Source: a gamma proteobacterium HTCC2207
Lineage (GTDB): Bacteria; Pseudomonadota; Gammaproteobacteria; Pseudomonadales; Porticoccaceae
Length of the DNA stretch: 35,034 nt
Reading direction: 5' to 3'
Assembly: GCA_000153445.1 (NCBI GenBank)
Contig: CH672399.1
Location: 77,779-112,812 of the forward strand
In this document: positions 33,958 to 35,034 of the stretch, piece by piece
Layout of the letters: the number at the start of each line of letters is the position of its first letter
How positions within the stretch are numbered: the stretch's first letter is position 1
Translations under genes and position numbers: made by a program
Notes under the pieces: model-generated
Database searches by the model: none
Seen by the model: only the letters and a program-made list of their open reading frames with translations
Told to the model about the DNA's origin: nothing

Positions 33958-35034
33958 TTAACCCTCCTTCTCTATTTTGGTCAAATTATCACGCAGGATT
34001 GGGCCGTACTCGTGCTTGCCGACACAGACATAGCTGTAGAGGCCGACATCGTCTTCGTCCAATTCCAGGCAACCGAGTTTCTGCGCCATTTCCGTGTCAC
34101 CGACAATCAGTGAGCGGAGTAGCTGAACGGGCAATATATCCAGGGCAGTAACATTTTCGTAGCCACCCACAGGCACCATGGCGCGTTCGCTGCCGTTAGT
34201 GCTGGATGTCATATTGAAAAGTTTCTTACTCAGAGAGGAAACAAAGATCGGCAGTGCCGAGTGCTTGTCGAACCCAGCTCGCAGATAGTGCAAGAAGTCG
34301 CGCTCGCGGCCTTCACGGATAACCGAGACTTGGCTGTGATAACGGCCTAAAAAGGCAAACTCACCAGAGGCTTTGCGACCAGAGAGAACTGAACCGGAAA
34401 TTACGCGATTCTCGTCGTTCTTTAATTCGCCGATAACCAGCTGATTGAGGTTGGCACCCAACTGACTTTTTAGTAGTCGCGGCTGATTGACCTGTGGGCC
34501 AGCCAGCGCAACCACGCGGCTGCTATCAATAGTGCCGCTAGTAAACAGTGCACCTATGGCAATCACATCTTGATAGCCAATAGTCCAAACGGTTTTCTCA
34601 GCACTGACAGGATCGATAAAGTGAATATGGGTTCCAGCCAGACCTGCAGGATGAGGACCGGCAAAGCTGTGAGCTTGAACACCATCGATAGTGTCGCCAG
34701 CAACCGTTGCATCAGCCGCACTACAGAGGTGCACTGGGCCGTCAGTTAAACGTGTCAGAACAGTCAGACCATTGGCAAAGTCATCGCTGCGTTGAGCAAT
34801 AATCAGAGCTGGGTCAGCCGCCAGAGGATTGGTATCCATAGCGGTAACGAAAATCGATGAAGGGCTAGATTCTGGCGCCGGTACTCGAGCGAAAGGACGT
34901 GTACGCAATGACACCCACTGGCCAGAGTTAACCAGATTCTCAACCACTAGGCTGCGATCCAGAGAAGCGAGCTGCTCAGCACTGTACTGGGTAAAGCTTT
35001 CAGCTTCAGTTCCGTCAACATCAATCACCAGGGA
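33958..35034 (-). CDS. nqrA: Na+-NQR subunit A (N-terminus outside window)
   Basis: The cytoplasmic peripheral subunit of Na+-NQR. About 358 residues are visible and the frame is open to the window edge; with a family length near 447, about 90 N-terminal residues lie outside. Recognised segments are [35 protein letters not shown], the central [27 protein letters not shown], and the C-terminal [19 protein letters not shown]. First gene of nqrABCDEF-apbE-nqrM-sthA; the promoter is outside the window. Confidence 0.97.
   Translation of the reverse strand, partial: SLVIDVDGTEAESFTQYSAEQLASLDRSLVVENLVNSGQWVSLRTRPFARVPAPESSPSSIFVTAMDTNPLAADPALIIAQRSDDFANGLTVLTRLTDGPVHLCSAADATVAGDTIDGVQAHSFAGPHPAGLAGTHIHFIDPVSAEKTVWTIGYQDVIAIGALFTSGTIDSSRVVALAGPQVNQPRLLKSQLGANLNQLVIGELKNDENRVISGSVLSGRKASGEFAFLGRYHSQVSVIREGRERDFLHYLRAGFDKHSALPIFVSSLSKKLFNMTSSTNGSERAMVPVGGYENVTALDILPVQLLRSLIVGDTEMAQKLGCLELDEDDVGLYSYVCVGKHEYGPILRDNLTKIEKEG

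Overview
The window reads as a piece of a marine-type gammaproteobacterial chromosome. The evidence is a Na+-translocating NQR operon with apbE, nqrM and sthA behind it, a lolCDE cluster beside a DUF2062 gene, a gammaproteobacterial-length QueF, a sulfatase next to a family 3 glycosidase, and a CCA-encoding tRNA-Ser. From memory, the order lolCDE / small exported protein / sthA / nqrM / apbE / nqrF-A resembles the pseudomonads. The moderate base composition and the sulfatase fit the Cellvibrionales / SAR92-like marine group, but that placement is inference. I see no transposase, integrase, phage gene or CRISPR array.

Layout. (1) 1-1010: the end of a gluconokinase gene and a small membrane protein. 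(2) 1147-6867: an exported lipocalin-like protein, then a sulfatase (+) converging on a GH3 glycosidase (-), a small glycan-degradation pair. Tandem repeats sit before the sulfatase and behind the GH3 promoter region; then a crotonase-family enzyme. (3) 7080-8882: an exported four-cysteine protein with its own terminator, and a ThuA-domain protein. (4) 9109-9611: tRNA-Ser(GGA), its terminator, a broken second copy of its 5' end, and a cluster of short perfect hairpins. (5) 9632-14713: gcvT-gcvP (glycine cleavage, without gcvH between them) and a divergent LysR regulator. (6) 14705-18405: a lipoprotein, an unknown protein, a DUF1145 membrane protein and a membrane adenylate cyclase. (7) 18458-21013: yadG-yadH-queF, three overlapping genes. 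(8) 21265-25776: DUF2062, then lolC-lolD-lolE with overlapping ends, and a LysE-type exporter flanked by a 21-bp direct repeat. (9) 25963-26290: a six-copy 28-bp tandem array that runs into a REP/MITE-like inverted-repeat element. (10) 26389-35034: a small exported protein (+), then the operon nqrABCDEF-apbE-nqrM-sthA on the minus strand, with nqrA running off the window.

How the genes fit together: NqrA-F form the sodium-pumping NADH:quinone oxidoreductase. ApbE attaches FMN to NqrB and NqrC, NqrM is needed for iron insertion, and SthA exchanges reducing equivalents between NADPH and NADH, so the last operon is a complete redox module. LolCDE releases lipoproteins for transport to the outer membrane, and several predicted lipoproteins occur here (sulfatase, ApbE, the 408-residue protein). 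Most of the window is core genome. The unexplained signal is in the non-coding DNA: the tRNA-Ser fragment with its hairpin modules, and the three independent tandem-repeat arrays.
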